In this document: positions 51,608 through 59,004 of the stretch, piece after piece
How positions within the stretch are numbered: the first letter of the stretch is position 1
Layout: each line of letters starts with the position of its first letter
Origin: CAZEJS01 sp964512645
GTDB lineage: Bacteria > Actinomycetota > Geothermincolia > Fen-727 > Anoxymicrobiaceae
DNA: 64,000 nt
Direction of reading: 5' to 3'
Assembly: GCA_964512645.1 (NCBI GenBank)
Contig: CAZEJS010000011.1
Location: forward strand, 13,375 to 77,374
Made by a program: the position numbers and the translations under genes
Notes under the pieces: generated by a model
Databases searched by the model: none
The model's input: only the letters and a program-made list of their open reading frames with translations
Told to the model about the DNA's origin: nothing

Positions 51608-52918
51608 ATGAACCCTCTTGCGGAAGAGTTGAACGCTACAATAACGGAGGCGAGCCCGCCTTTCTTCTCCGCCCTCTCACGCCTGGGAAAGGAGCTGTTC
51701 TTCCCCCGCGGGATACTGACCCAGACCGCCGAGGCGAGGGAAAAGGCGCACAGGTACGACGCCACCATAGGAATAGCCCGGGAGGGCGGACGGGCGATGA
51801 ACCTGGGGGCGATCATGGAACAGGTTCCGGGCCTTACGCCCGACGAGGCGCTCGATTACGCCCCGTCGACCGGCAACCCCGCGCTCAGAAGCGCGTGGCG
51901 GGAGGAGATCTACCGCAAGAACCCGTCGCTGGAGGGCAGGGAGATCAGCACCCCGGTGGTCACCAGCGGGATAACCCACGGCCTCACGATAGCGGGCGAG
52001 ATCTTCCTGGACCCGGGCGACGTGGTCGTCCTGCCGGACAAGGCCTGGGGCAATTACAACATGGTGTACGGCGTCAGGCGCCAGGCGGAGATAAGGAAGT
52101 TCCCCCTCTACGAAGGCGGCGGCTTCAACGTGGCCGGCATGAGGGAGGCGGTTTCCGGCGCGCTCGACGACCGCGGCAAAGTCCTCCTGGTGCTGAACTT
52201 TCCCAACAACCCGACGGGTTACTCGGTCGTCAAGGAAGAGGCCGGGCCCATCGTCGAGGGGCTGGTGTCCGAAAGCGGCCCCGGCCGGGAGATCGTCGTG
52301 GTGTGCGACGACGCCTACTTCGGGCTCTTCTTCACCCCGGAGGCGCTCGGCGAGTCGCTTTTCGGGATGATGGCCGGCCGGAGCGAGCACCTCTTTCCGG
52401 TGAAGCTGGACGGGGCCACCAAGGAGGAGTACGCGTGGGGCCTGAGGGTGGGTTTCATCACCTTCTCGGTCGAGACCCGCGGGCCAGCGGGGGACCTCTA
52501 TTCGGCGGTTGAGAAGAAGGTCGGGGGCGGGATACGGGGGAACATCAGCAGCTGCTCGCAGCTGTCTCAGACACTGGTGCTCCGTGCTCTGTTCCACCCG
52601 GGGTACGCCGCTGAGAAAGCGGAGAAGTTCGAACTCATGAAGGCGAGGGCGCGAAGGGTGCTGGAGGTCCTCGAGAAACCGGAGTACGCCGAGTACTGGA
52701 CGCCGTACCCGTTCAACGCCGGTTACTTCATGAGCGTCTCGCTGAACGGCATCGACGCCGAAGAGTTCAGGGTCAGGTTGCTGGAGGAGTACGGGATCGG
52801 GGTCATAGCCGAGGGATCCGGCGACGTGCGCGTCGCCTTCTCCTGTATCGAGGTCGACGACATAGAAGAGCTCTTTGATACAATGTGCCGCTGTGCGAGG
52901 GATATCAAAGGGCGGTAG
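51608..52918 (+). CDS. PLP-dependent aminotransferase, class I/II fold
   Basis: A 436-residue fold-type I PLP enzyme: TSGITHGLTIAGEIFLDPGD, NFPNNPTGYS, VCDDAYFGLFF (PLP-binding Asp/Tyr) and the Schiff-base Lys272 in KLDGATKEEYAWGLRVGF. ATG 51608 has only a weak ribosome site (AGGTG) upstream; TAGAAT lies at 51554-51559. Substrate not predictable. It stands 188 bp after hdrA and 66 bp before the citrate-synthase-like gene, in the same direction. Confidence 0.88.
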   Translation: MNPLAEELNATITEASPPFFSALSRLGKELFFPRGILTQTAEAREKAHRYDATIGIAREGGRAMNLGAIMEQVPGLTPDEALDYAPSTGNPALRSAWREEIYRKNPSLEGREISTPVVTSGITHGLTIAGEIFLDPGDVVVLPDKAWGNYNMVYGVRRQAEIRKFPLYEGGGFNVAGMREAVSGALDDRGKVLLVLNFPNNPTGYSVVKEEAGPIVEGLVSESGPGREIVVVCDDAYFGLFFTPEALGESLFGMMAGRSEHLFPVKLDGATKEEYAWGLRVGFITFSVETRGPAGDLYSAVEKKVGGGIRGNISSCSQLSQTLVLRALFHPGYAAEKAEKFELMKARARRVLEVLEKPEYAEYWTPYPFNAGYFMSVSLNGIDAEEFRVRLLEEYGIGVIAEGSGDVRVAFSCIEVDDIEELFDTMCRCARDIKGR

Positions 52919-52984
52919 GGTCGCGCGCGTACGCCCGGTCGGCGGGCTCGGCCGGTCCTGCCGTTTGGAGGAAAGGGTGATCAG

Positions 52985-54310
52985 ATGGCGCAGAACACGA
53001 TATACATTATAGACGTGACGAACCGGGACGGCGTGCAGACGTCGCAGCTCGGCCTTGCGAAGATAGAGAAGACGATAATCAACATGTACCTGGACCAGAT
53101 GGGCGTCTTCCAGAGCGAGGCGGGCTTTCCCACCACCAACCACGAGACGAACTACCTCCGGGGCAACCTCGACCTCGTGGAAACGGGGGCAATCAAGCGC
53201 TGCCGGATAGCCGGGTGGCTCCGGGCGATCAAGGCCGACATAGAGCTCGCCGTGGAGATGGTCCCGGGGCTGGAGCACGTGAACATCTCCATCTCCACAT
53301 CGCCTCAGATGATTGACGGCAAGTGGAAAGGCGAGCGCACCTTCGACGACGTGACCAGGCTGATGGTCGAGGCCCTCGACCGAGCTTACGAGCTCGGATT
53401 CAAGACCGTGGCGGTAAACGCCGAGGACGCATCCCGAACCCCGATGGACGAACTCGTCCAGTTCGGAAACGCCGCCAGGGAGCACGGGGCAAGCAGGATA
53501 CGTTACTGCGATACCCTGGGTTACGACGACCCGTTCACGGCCTACGACAGGATGTACGAGCTCGCGAAAGAGGTCAAGCTGGACATCGAAGTGCACTGTC
53601 ACAACGACCTGGGGATGGCGGTGGCATGCTCGGTGGCGGGCGCCAAAGGCGCGGTTGACGGCGGCGTCGACTGTTACATAAACACCACCGTCAACGGCAT
53701 CGGTGAAAGGGCGGGCAACGCGGACCTCATATCCTGCCTTCTGGCGATTATGAAGTCGAGCGGGCTGGAGGGTAAGTACAGGATCGACCCCAATATAAAC
53801 CTCACCCACTCCTGGCGTCTCGCCAAGTACGCCTCCTACGCCTTCGGGGTCCCGATACCGGTCAACCAGGTCGGGGTGGGCCGCAACGCTTTCGCGCACG
53901 AGTCGGGCATCCACGCCGACGGGGCGCTCAAGGACAGGCGCAACTACGAGCTGTACGACTGCGAGGAGCTGGGGAGGGGCGAGCCCGAGATCGTGGAGAC
54001 GGGCCGGATGATCACAACCGGCGCTTACGGCGGGGTCAAAGGTTTCCGCAACGTTTACGACCGCCTCGAGGTGGAGTTCAGCTCCGACGAGGAGGCCCGA
54101 GAGATCCTGGACCTGGTGAGGCTGGCGAACGTCACCACCGGCAAGCCTTTGACAGAGGACGAGCTCATGTTCGTCGCGAGGTATCCCGAGGAGGCCAGGA
54201 CTATCCTGACCCTCTCGATTTACCAGGAGCCGAAGCTCAAGGAGAGGCGCACCCGGGTCACGCGGAAGGTCGGCTTCCCCTGGGAGAAGATCGCCACTGA
54301 AAAGAAGTAG
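52985..54310 (+). CDS. Re-citrate synthase-like HMGL-family enzyme (or homocitrate synthase)
   Basis: A 441-residue protein of the DRE-TIM metallolyase family (isopropylmalate, homocitrate and Re-citrate synthases). It starts with the catalytic DVTNRDGVQT (10-19), has ISTSPQMIDGK, VHCHNDLGMA (metal-binding His204, His206) and GRNAFAHESGIHADG. DVTNRDGVQT together with the SEAGFPTTNHE stretch recall the Re-citrate synthases of anaerobes such as Clostridium kluyveri rather than the DTTLRDGEQ of LeuA or NifV. It condenses acetyl-CoA with an oxo acid; the acceptor (oxaloacetate or 2-oxoglutarate) is not certain from sequence alone. Ribosome site GGAGGAAAGG. Confidence 0.8.
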   Translation: MAQNTIYIIDVTNRDGVQTSQLGLAKIEKTIINMYLDQMGVFQSEAGFPTTNHETNYLRGNLDLVETGAIKRCRIAGWLRAIKADIELAVEMVPGLEHVNISISTSPQMIDGKWKGERTFDDVTRLMVEALDRAYELGFKTVAVNAEDASRTPMDELVQFGNAAREHGASRIRYCDTLGYDDPFTAYDRMYELAKEVKLDIEVHCHNDLGMAVACSVAGAKGAVDGGVDCYINTTVNGIGERAGNADLISCLLAIMKSSGLEGKYRIDPNINLTHSWRLAKYASYAFGVPIPVNQVGVGRNAFAHESGIHADGALKDRRNYELYDCEELGRGEPEIVETGRMITTGAYGGVKGFRNVYDRLEVEFSSDEEAREILDLVRLANVTTGKPLTEDELMFVARYPEEARTILTLSIYQEPKLKERRTRVTRKVGFPWEKIATEKK

Positions 54311-54438
54311 CGCGCCGGCGCGGCGCGGCCGGCGTATCGGAACGGGCGGGATGGTCCGCGGCAACCTCGTCCGTCCGGGAAAGGCCGCATGCCTGTGAAC
54401 GGTGCGGCATAAGCCTTACAATATCAGTTGGTGAGCTC

Positions 54439-55869
54439 ATGAAGGTCTATCGCATCGCATACCTGGGGGACGACGGCGAGACGGCTCTCGGGCTGGAGAC
54501 CGCCCTGAAAGGGGACGGCCTGCGTTTCATGCGCGCAAGCGGCGATTACCAGGGCATGGAGAAGGCCGCGGAGTTCGGCGCGGACATAGTCCTCTGGGAC
54601 CGGGACAACATGCCTCCCGAGTCGGGGATACCGCTCGAACAGATCCGGAAGTCCGGCCTGACCAGGCAGGCGGTGGTCGCCGTTCTGAGGCCGGAGGACG
54701 TTCAGGGAGCGATCAAGAGCCTCGCTTCCGGCGCCTCGGACTTCATCTACAAGCCGATCCGCGAGGACCCTCTGCCCCGGATAATCGCCGCCCTCAACAC
54801 CGGCCAGAAGCAACGCAGGATCGACTGGTGCAACAGGATAATCGAGGACACCAACGACCAGGTGAAAGGCATCCTGGCGACCCTGACCGACCCGGCTTAC
54901 ATAGTGAGCCCGGAGTACCAGATACTGTGGATGAACAGGGCCGCGGAAGAGATCTTCGGCGAGGGACAGCGGGGGGGCGCCTGCCACCACATCTTCTACG
55001 ACCGCACCGAGCCCTGTGAGGTCTGCGCCAAGAACAAGGGCCCCGCGCGCTGGCGGTCCACGCTGAAGAACGGCAAGAGCTACCGTTTCATCTCCGCGGT
55101 GGTCCGGAACTCCAAGGGCGAGGTCGAGAAGCTGGCGGTGGGCACCGACATCACGCCCGACCGGGAGGTCGGCACAATCCACGAGACGTTCATCGCCAAC
55201 GTCAGCCACGACCTTCGGACGCCGCTGGCCGCCATCGACCAGTACGTGAACATACTCCTCGAGGGCCTCGGGGGAGAGCTTACCGGGGACCAGCGCAAGT
55301 ACATCGAAGTGATACGCCGCTCCAGCTTCAGGCTGCACAACCTCATAGAGAACCTGATAGACGCCAATAAGATCCTTTCCGGGGATTTCAAGCTCAAGAT
55401 GGAGGTGCTCGACGTCCAGGAGATCCTCGACGTCGTCCTTCCCCGCCTGCAGTCGCAGGCGGAGGACAAGGGCATTACCATGCAGGTCCAGGTGACGGAG
55501 GGGTTGCAGCCGGTTTACGCTGACAAGACCCGCATCGCGCAGGTCGTCGCCAACCTGGCAGGCAACAGCATCAAGTTCACGGAAGGGGGAATGCTGCAGA
55601 TAAGGGCCGGGTTCATGCCCAGGGACGAGGGGAGGATCATCGTCTCCGTGGAGGACACCGGCATCGGCGTCCCGAAAGAGGACCTGGGCAAGATATTCGA
55701 CCTCTTCTACCGGGTCGAGAAAGACAAGGTGTACGTCGAGGAGGGGGCCGGCCTCGGGCTGGCGATCTCACGCGAGATAATACGGGCGCACGGCGGCACC
55801 CTGTGGGCGGAGAGCATGGAGGGAATGGGGAGCGCGTTCCACTTCTCGATCCCGGCCTACAAGGGGTAG
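54439..55869 (+). CDS. Hybrid-like sensor histidine kinase: receiver-PAS-HisKA-HATPase
   Basis: A 476-residue soluble kinase. The N-terminal ~120 residues form a receiver-like domain (VLWDRDNMP with Asp54, Lys105 in YKPI). A PAS domain follows (about 130-240) with the cysteine cluster ACHHIFYDRTEPCEVC, a feature of redox-active PAS domains in anaerobes. Then the phosphoacceptor His257 (NVSHDLRTPLAA) and ATP-binding motifs (NLAGNSIKF, DTGIGVP, GAGLGLAISREI). No membrane segments, so it senses inside the cell. The single-domain regulator starts 30 bp downstream. Confidence 0.9.
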   Translation: MKVYRIAYLGDDGETALGLETALKGDGLRFMRASGDYQGMEKAAEFGADIVLWDRDNMPPESGIPLEQIRKSGLTRQAVVAVLRPEDVQGAIKSLASGASDFIYKPIREDPLPRIIAALNTGQKQRRIDWCNRIIEDTNDQVKGILATLTDPAYIVSPEYQILWMNRAAEEIFGEGQRGGACHHIFYDRTEPCEVCAKNKGPARWRSTLKNGKSYRFISAVVRNSKGEVEKLAVGTDITPDREVGTIHETFIANVSHDLRTPLAAIDQYVNILLEGLGGELTGDQRKYIEVIRRSSFRLHNLIENLIDANKILSGDFKLKMEVLDVQEILDVVLPRLQSQAEDKGITMQVQVTEGLQPVYADKTRIAQVVANLAGNSIKFTEGGMLQIRAGFMPRDEGRIIVSVEDTGIGVPKEDLGKIFDLFYRVEKDKVYVEEGAGLGLAISREIIRAHGGTLWAESMEGMGSAFHFSIPAYKG

Positions 55870-55899
55870 CCGCCGGAGCGACGAGACGCGAGGTAATCC

Positions 55900-56280
55900 A
55901 TGGGAGAGGGAAAGCGGATACTGGTAGCCGACGACGACAAGGACCTGGTCATGGCCCTTGCGATACGGTTGCGGGCGGCCGGCTACGACGTCATCAGCGC
56001 GCACGACGGAGAAGAGGCCTTCCAGCTTGCCCTGGAGAACAAGCCGGACCTGATAATTCTCGACGTGAGGATGCCCGCCGGCGGGGGCTTCAGTTCGATC
56101 GACCGGCTGAAGCACTCCCTGACCACAAGGAACATCCCGGTCATCTTCCTCACCGCGTTCGACGACGAGAAGATGCGCGAGGAAGGCCGCAAGCTGGGCG
56201 CCGCCGGGTTCTTCCGCAAGCCTTTCGACGACGCCGAGTTCATGGCGTCGATAGCCGCGGTGATGGGCGGGGGCTCCTGA
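55900..56280 (+). CDS. Single-domain response regulator (CheY-like)
   Basis: A 126-residue receiver: VADDDKDL, phosphorylated Asp55 (LIILDVRMPAGGG), Thr in FLTAFDD, and Lys in FRKPFDD. No output domain, so it must act by binding another protein, as in CheY- or Spo0F-type relays. Cognate to the kinase 30 bp upstream. Its last 41 bp overlap the convergent repeat-protein gene. Confidence 0.92.
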   Translation: MGEGKRILVADDDKDLVMALAIRLRAAGYDVISAHDGEEAFQLALENKPDLIILDVRMPAGGGFSSIDRLKHSLTTRNIPVIFLTAFDDEKMREEGRKLGAAGFFRKPFDDAEFMASIAAVMGGGS

Positions 56281-57622
56281 GCGGCGCAGGGGCCTCGAGG
56301 CTCCGCGCGAACCCGACCGAATCGTGCCCGCCCCCCCGTCCGTTCCAGTACATCGCCCTCTCGACGGCTATCCCGTAGTTCCCCGATACCTGCACGGAGA
56401 CGTCGGTCCCGGGCAGGACGGCGTTGACGTCGATGGTCGCCCGGGACCACGGGGCGATGGTCACGCCGGGGAAGACCTCCTCGCCGTGGGGGGTCATGTA
56501 GGTGACCTGCACGTCGTTCTCCTCGGGGTTGGGGTTGGCGATGAGCACGAAGGTCTCGAACCCGTAGGCGGTGGTTCCCTCGGCCAGGAAGCAGAGGTCC
56601 GAGGCCTGCTTGACGCCTATGGTGTCGTGGCCCGCCTTGCCGCTCCCGTTGTTCCAGTACATCGAGCGCTCGCAGATGATCCCGCCGTCGGAGGCGACCC
56701 TGGTTGAGAAGTCGGCGTCCCCGACGTATGTCCTCGCGTCAACGGTCCTCCGCGACCCCGCCCCCACCGGCAGGTCGGGGCCCTTTACGGGGCCCGCTTC
56801 CGTCAGGAAGGTGATGGAGGCCGTAACGCCCGAGCCGCCGGGGTTCTGCACCAGGACGTAGGTGTCGAAGCCCCACCTGGTCGACCCCTCCGCGAGGAAC
56901 CACTCCCTGGCGGGGGAATCGGTGCCGATGCTGTTGTGCCCGCCCCTTCGGGCGTCCCAGTACATGCTTCGCTCGGCGACTATCGGCCTGTCCGAATCGA
57001 CGGTGACGCTCACGTCGCCGGCGGGTACGTCGTCGTTGACCCGGATCGTTTTCCGGGCGTGGGCATCCAGGCGGACGGTCGGGCGGCTCACGGGGCCGCC
57101 GGGGGTGTTGTAGGTTATCTTCACCGCCGCGTCGCGGGCGGTCGGGTTCTGCAGGCACAGGTACTCCTCGAACCCGTAGTCGGTGCACCCTTCGGCGAGG
57201 TACCAGGTTCGCCCGGGGACCGTAATGCCTACGGAGTTGTGCCCTTCCACTCGCCCGCCCCAGTACATCGACCTCTCGCAGACCACTTCGCCGTCCGACT
57301 CGACCTTTACCGACACGTCGCTGCGCGGGGCCGCTTCGGCGATGTTCACGGTCGCCCTGGAGTAAGGTTTGACCGTGAACGGAAGCCCGGCGGCCTGCTC
57401 CCGGCCATCGGGAAACATGTACGTGAGGCGCACGGTGGCGTCCTCCGGAGCGGGGTTCTGTACGCAGACGTACTCCTCGAAGCCCCAGTCCGTCGAGCCT
57501 TCCGCGAAGTACCAGCTTCTCGTCGGCGAAGCCGCGGCCGCGCCGGGCGGGGGCAGGCACGCCGCGAATGCCAGGAACGCGGCGGACGCGGCCAGGCAGC
57601 GCAGGGTGGTTTGACGTCTCAT
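56240..57622 (-). CDS. Secreted protein of four ~105-residue repeats
   Basis: A 460-residue exported protein. Signal peptide about 1-31; then four repeats, each opening like WYFAEGSTDWGFEEYVCVQNP and closing like CERSMYWGGRVEGHNSVG. The same repeat is found four times in the peptidase at 11017-13572, but no catalytic domain is present here. The repeat looks like a beta-rich adhesion or binding module. Strong ribosome site GGGAGGTG before ATG 57622. It overlaps the convergent response regulator at its 3' end. Confidence 0.85.
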   Translation of the reverse strand: MRRQTTLRCLAASAAFLAFAACLPPPGAAAASPTRSWYFAEGSTDWGFEEYVCVQNPAPEDATVRLTYMFPDGREQAAGLPFTVKPYSRATVNIAEAAPRSDVSVKVESDGEVVCERSMYWGGRVEGHNSVGITVPGRTWYLAEGCTDYGFEEYLCLQNPTARDAAVKITYNTPGGPVSRPTVRLDAHARKTIRVNDDVPAGDVSVTVDSDRPIVAERSMYWDARRGGHNSIGTDSPAREWFLAEGSTRWGFDTYVLVQNPGGSGVTASITFLTEAGPVKGPDLPVGAGSRRTVDARTYVGDADFSTRVASDGGIICERSMYWNNGSGKAGHDTIGVKQASDLCFLAEGTTAYGFETFVLIANPNPEENDVQVTYMTPHGEEVFPGVTIAPWSRATIDVNAVLPGTDVSVQVSGNYGIAVERAMYWNGRGGGHDSVGFARSLEAPAPLRSPRPSPRLSTP

Positions 57623-57786
57623 GGAGCACCTCCCGTAGAGATAGCCGTATGGGTACTCTACACCACCGGCCGCCCCGGATGTTCCCGGGCGGCGGGTCGG
57701 TTATATAATTGGCCCCTGTAAGGACGGAGCGGACCGCCCGGCGTCACGGGGCGCCCGGCGGGGCGGTGGAACAGGAGGTGTCGAAG

Positions 57787-58344
57787 GTGGAGAACCCCCA
57801 CGCCGGCTGCGGATGCGGATGCGGATGCGCCGCGGGAGCGGAGGAGAATGGCGACTGGACCCCGGAGAAGAAGGGCCCGGTGGCCTTTCTCATCGGCACG
57901 GGCGTCAGCATGCTGGCGTACGGCGGCTACGTGGTCGCGCGGAGGAGGCCGAAATGGCTGCCTCTCTGGCTCGCGGCGCTGGCCACGTGGTTCACCGTCT
58001 GCAAGTACCTCATCTGCGCCAGGTGCGAGTTCTACGGCGAGCCGTGCGACTTCTACTGGTTGGGGAGGTACGCGGCGAGGCTCTTCGAGCGCCAGCCCGA
58101 CCGGACCCTGGACGCGGCCGGAATGATCGCCGAGGGCGCGTCGGTGGCGGTGCTCCAGGCCCTGCCGGCCCTGGCGGCGCTGGGCCGCTGGCGGATGCTC
58201 GCGAGGTTCCTCCTGCTGCTGGGGATCAACCAGGCGGCGCAGCTCCGGATCTGTTGCAGGCGTTGCGTCCTTTACTCTAAGGACTCCTGGAAGCGCGAAA
58301 CGTGCCCCTCGTACAGGATCGCCCGGACGCTGTTCGGGCGCTGA
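57787..58344 (+). CDS. Cys-rich membrane protein, function unknown
   Basis: A 185-residue protein. The N-terminus carries CGCGCGC, followed by a membrane helix (VAFLIGTGVSMLAYGGYVV), a Cys-bearing loop (CKYLICARCEFYGEPC), two more hydrophobic helices, and a Cys-rich C-terminus (RICCRRCVLYSKDSW). Eleven or more cysteines suggest metal or cluster binding at the membrane. Start is GTG 57787, chosen because AGGAGGT sits 7 bases upstream; an ATG at 57709 would add 26 residues and pass over that site. TATAAT at 57704-57709. Divergent from the repeat-protein gene. Confidence 0.72.
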   Translation: MENPHAGCGCGCGCAAGAEENGDWTPEKKGPVAFLIGTGVSMLAYGGYVVARRRPKWLPLWLAALATWFTVCKYLICARCEFYGEPCDFYWLGRYAARLFERQPDRTLDAAGMIAEGASVAVLQALPALAALGRWRMLARFLLLLGINQAAQLRICCRRCVLYSKDSWKRETCPSYRIARTLFGR

Positions 58345-58390
58345 CCGCGGCTCGAGGCGCCCGCGGCCCCGACCGCGGGAGGGGGAGAAC

Positions 58391-58756
58391 TCAGCGGTTC
58401 TCCTCCAGGTACTCCACGAGCTTGTCGAGCGTCCGGTCGCTTATCACGTGCTCGATCTCGCAGGCGTCCCTGTCGGCGAGCTCCTCGTCAACCCCCAGCA
58501 CGTTCACAAAGAACTGCTTGATGGTTTCGTGTTTCCGGTCCAGGCCCTTGGCCAGGCGGAGGCCCTTGGTCGTCAGTTTGATGTGCTGGTACTTGTCGTG
58601 GGTGACGTACTCTCCGTCAACGAGCCTGTCGACCATCTCGGATACGCTGGGGTTGGACACGCCCAGTGACGTCGCGATGTCCTTGACCCTTACGGCGTCT
58701 CCGCCGAGCTGTATCTCGTAGATGGTCTCCAGGTACCTCTCGAACGCGCCGCCCAT
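58391..58756 (-). CDS. DtxR-family metal-dependent repressor
   Basis: A 121-residue regulator: winged HTH (about 5-68; VKDIATSLGVSNPSVSEMVDRL) and the metal-binding/dimerisation helices with C99-x2-E102-H103 (ACEIEHVIS) and His76, as in DtxR/IdeR. There is no C-terminal SH3 domain. It is the last gene of the feo operon and probably represses it through the box at 61752-61765. Start ATG 58756 has GGAGG 9 bases upstream. Confidence 0.92.
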   Translation of the reverse strand: MGGAFERYLETIYEIQLGGDAVRVKDIATSLGVSNPSVSEMVDRLVDGEYVTHDKYQHIKLTTKGLRLAKGLDRKHETIKQFFVNVLGVDEELADRDACEIEHVISDRTLDKLVEYLEENR

Positions 58757-58758
58757 TC

Positions 58759-59004
58759 TCAGGCGCCTCCTTTTTTCGCTGCCGGGCACCCGTGCGCGAA
58801 TATGCACCCCGTGCACGAAACGAGCCCGCAGCCTTTCTCGTCGGCGGGCCGGTACATCGAGAGCCGGCCCTTCCGCTCCAGGAACTCGAGCATCTTCTCC
58901 AGCGCGCCTTCCTCGATCTCCAGTTTCTCGGCGAGCGCCTTGACCGTGACCGGTCCTCTCTCCGCCTGTATCGCCTCCAGTATCTCCTCGAACAAGCTAC
59001 CCAC
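58759..59004 (-). CDS. feoC: FeoC-like iron-sulfur winged-helix protein
   Basis: An 81-residue protein with a winged helix (residues 3-50; TVKALAEKLEIEEGALEKML) and the cluster motif C59-x4-C64-x2-C67-x5-C73 (CGLVSCTGCIFAHGC) of FeoC, which regulates FeoB in response to iron or oxygen. GTG 59004 overlaps the feoB stop by 8 bp; TTG 58995 is an alternative start. dtxR follows after 2 bp. Confidence 0.88.
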   Translation of the reverse strand: MGSLFEEILEAIQAERGPVTVKALAEKLEIEEGALEKMLEFLERKGRLSMYRPADEKGCGLVSCTGCIFAHGCPAAKKGGA

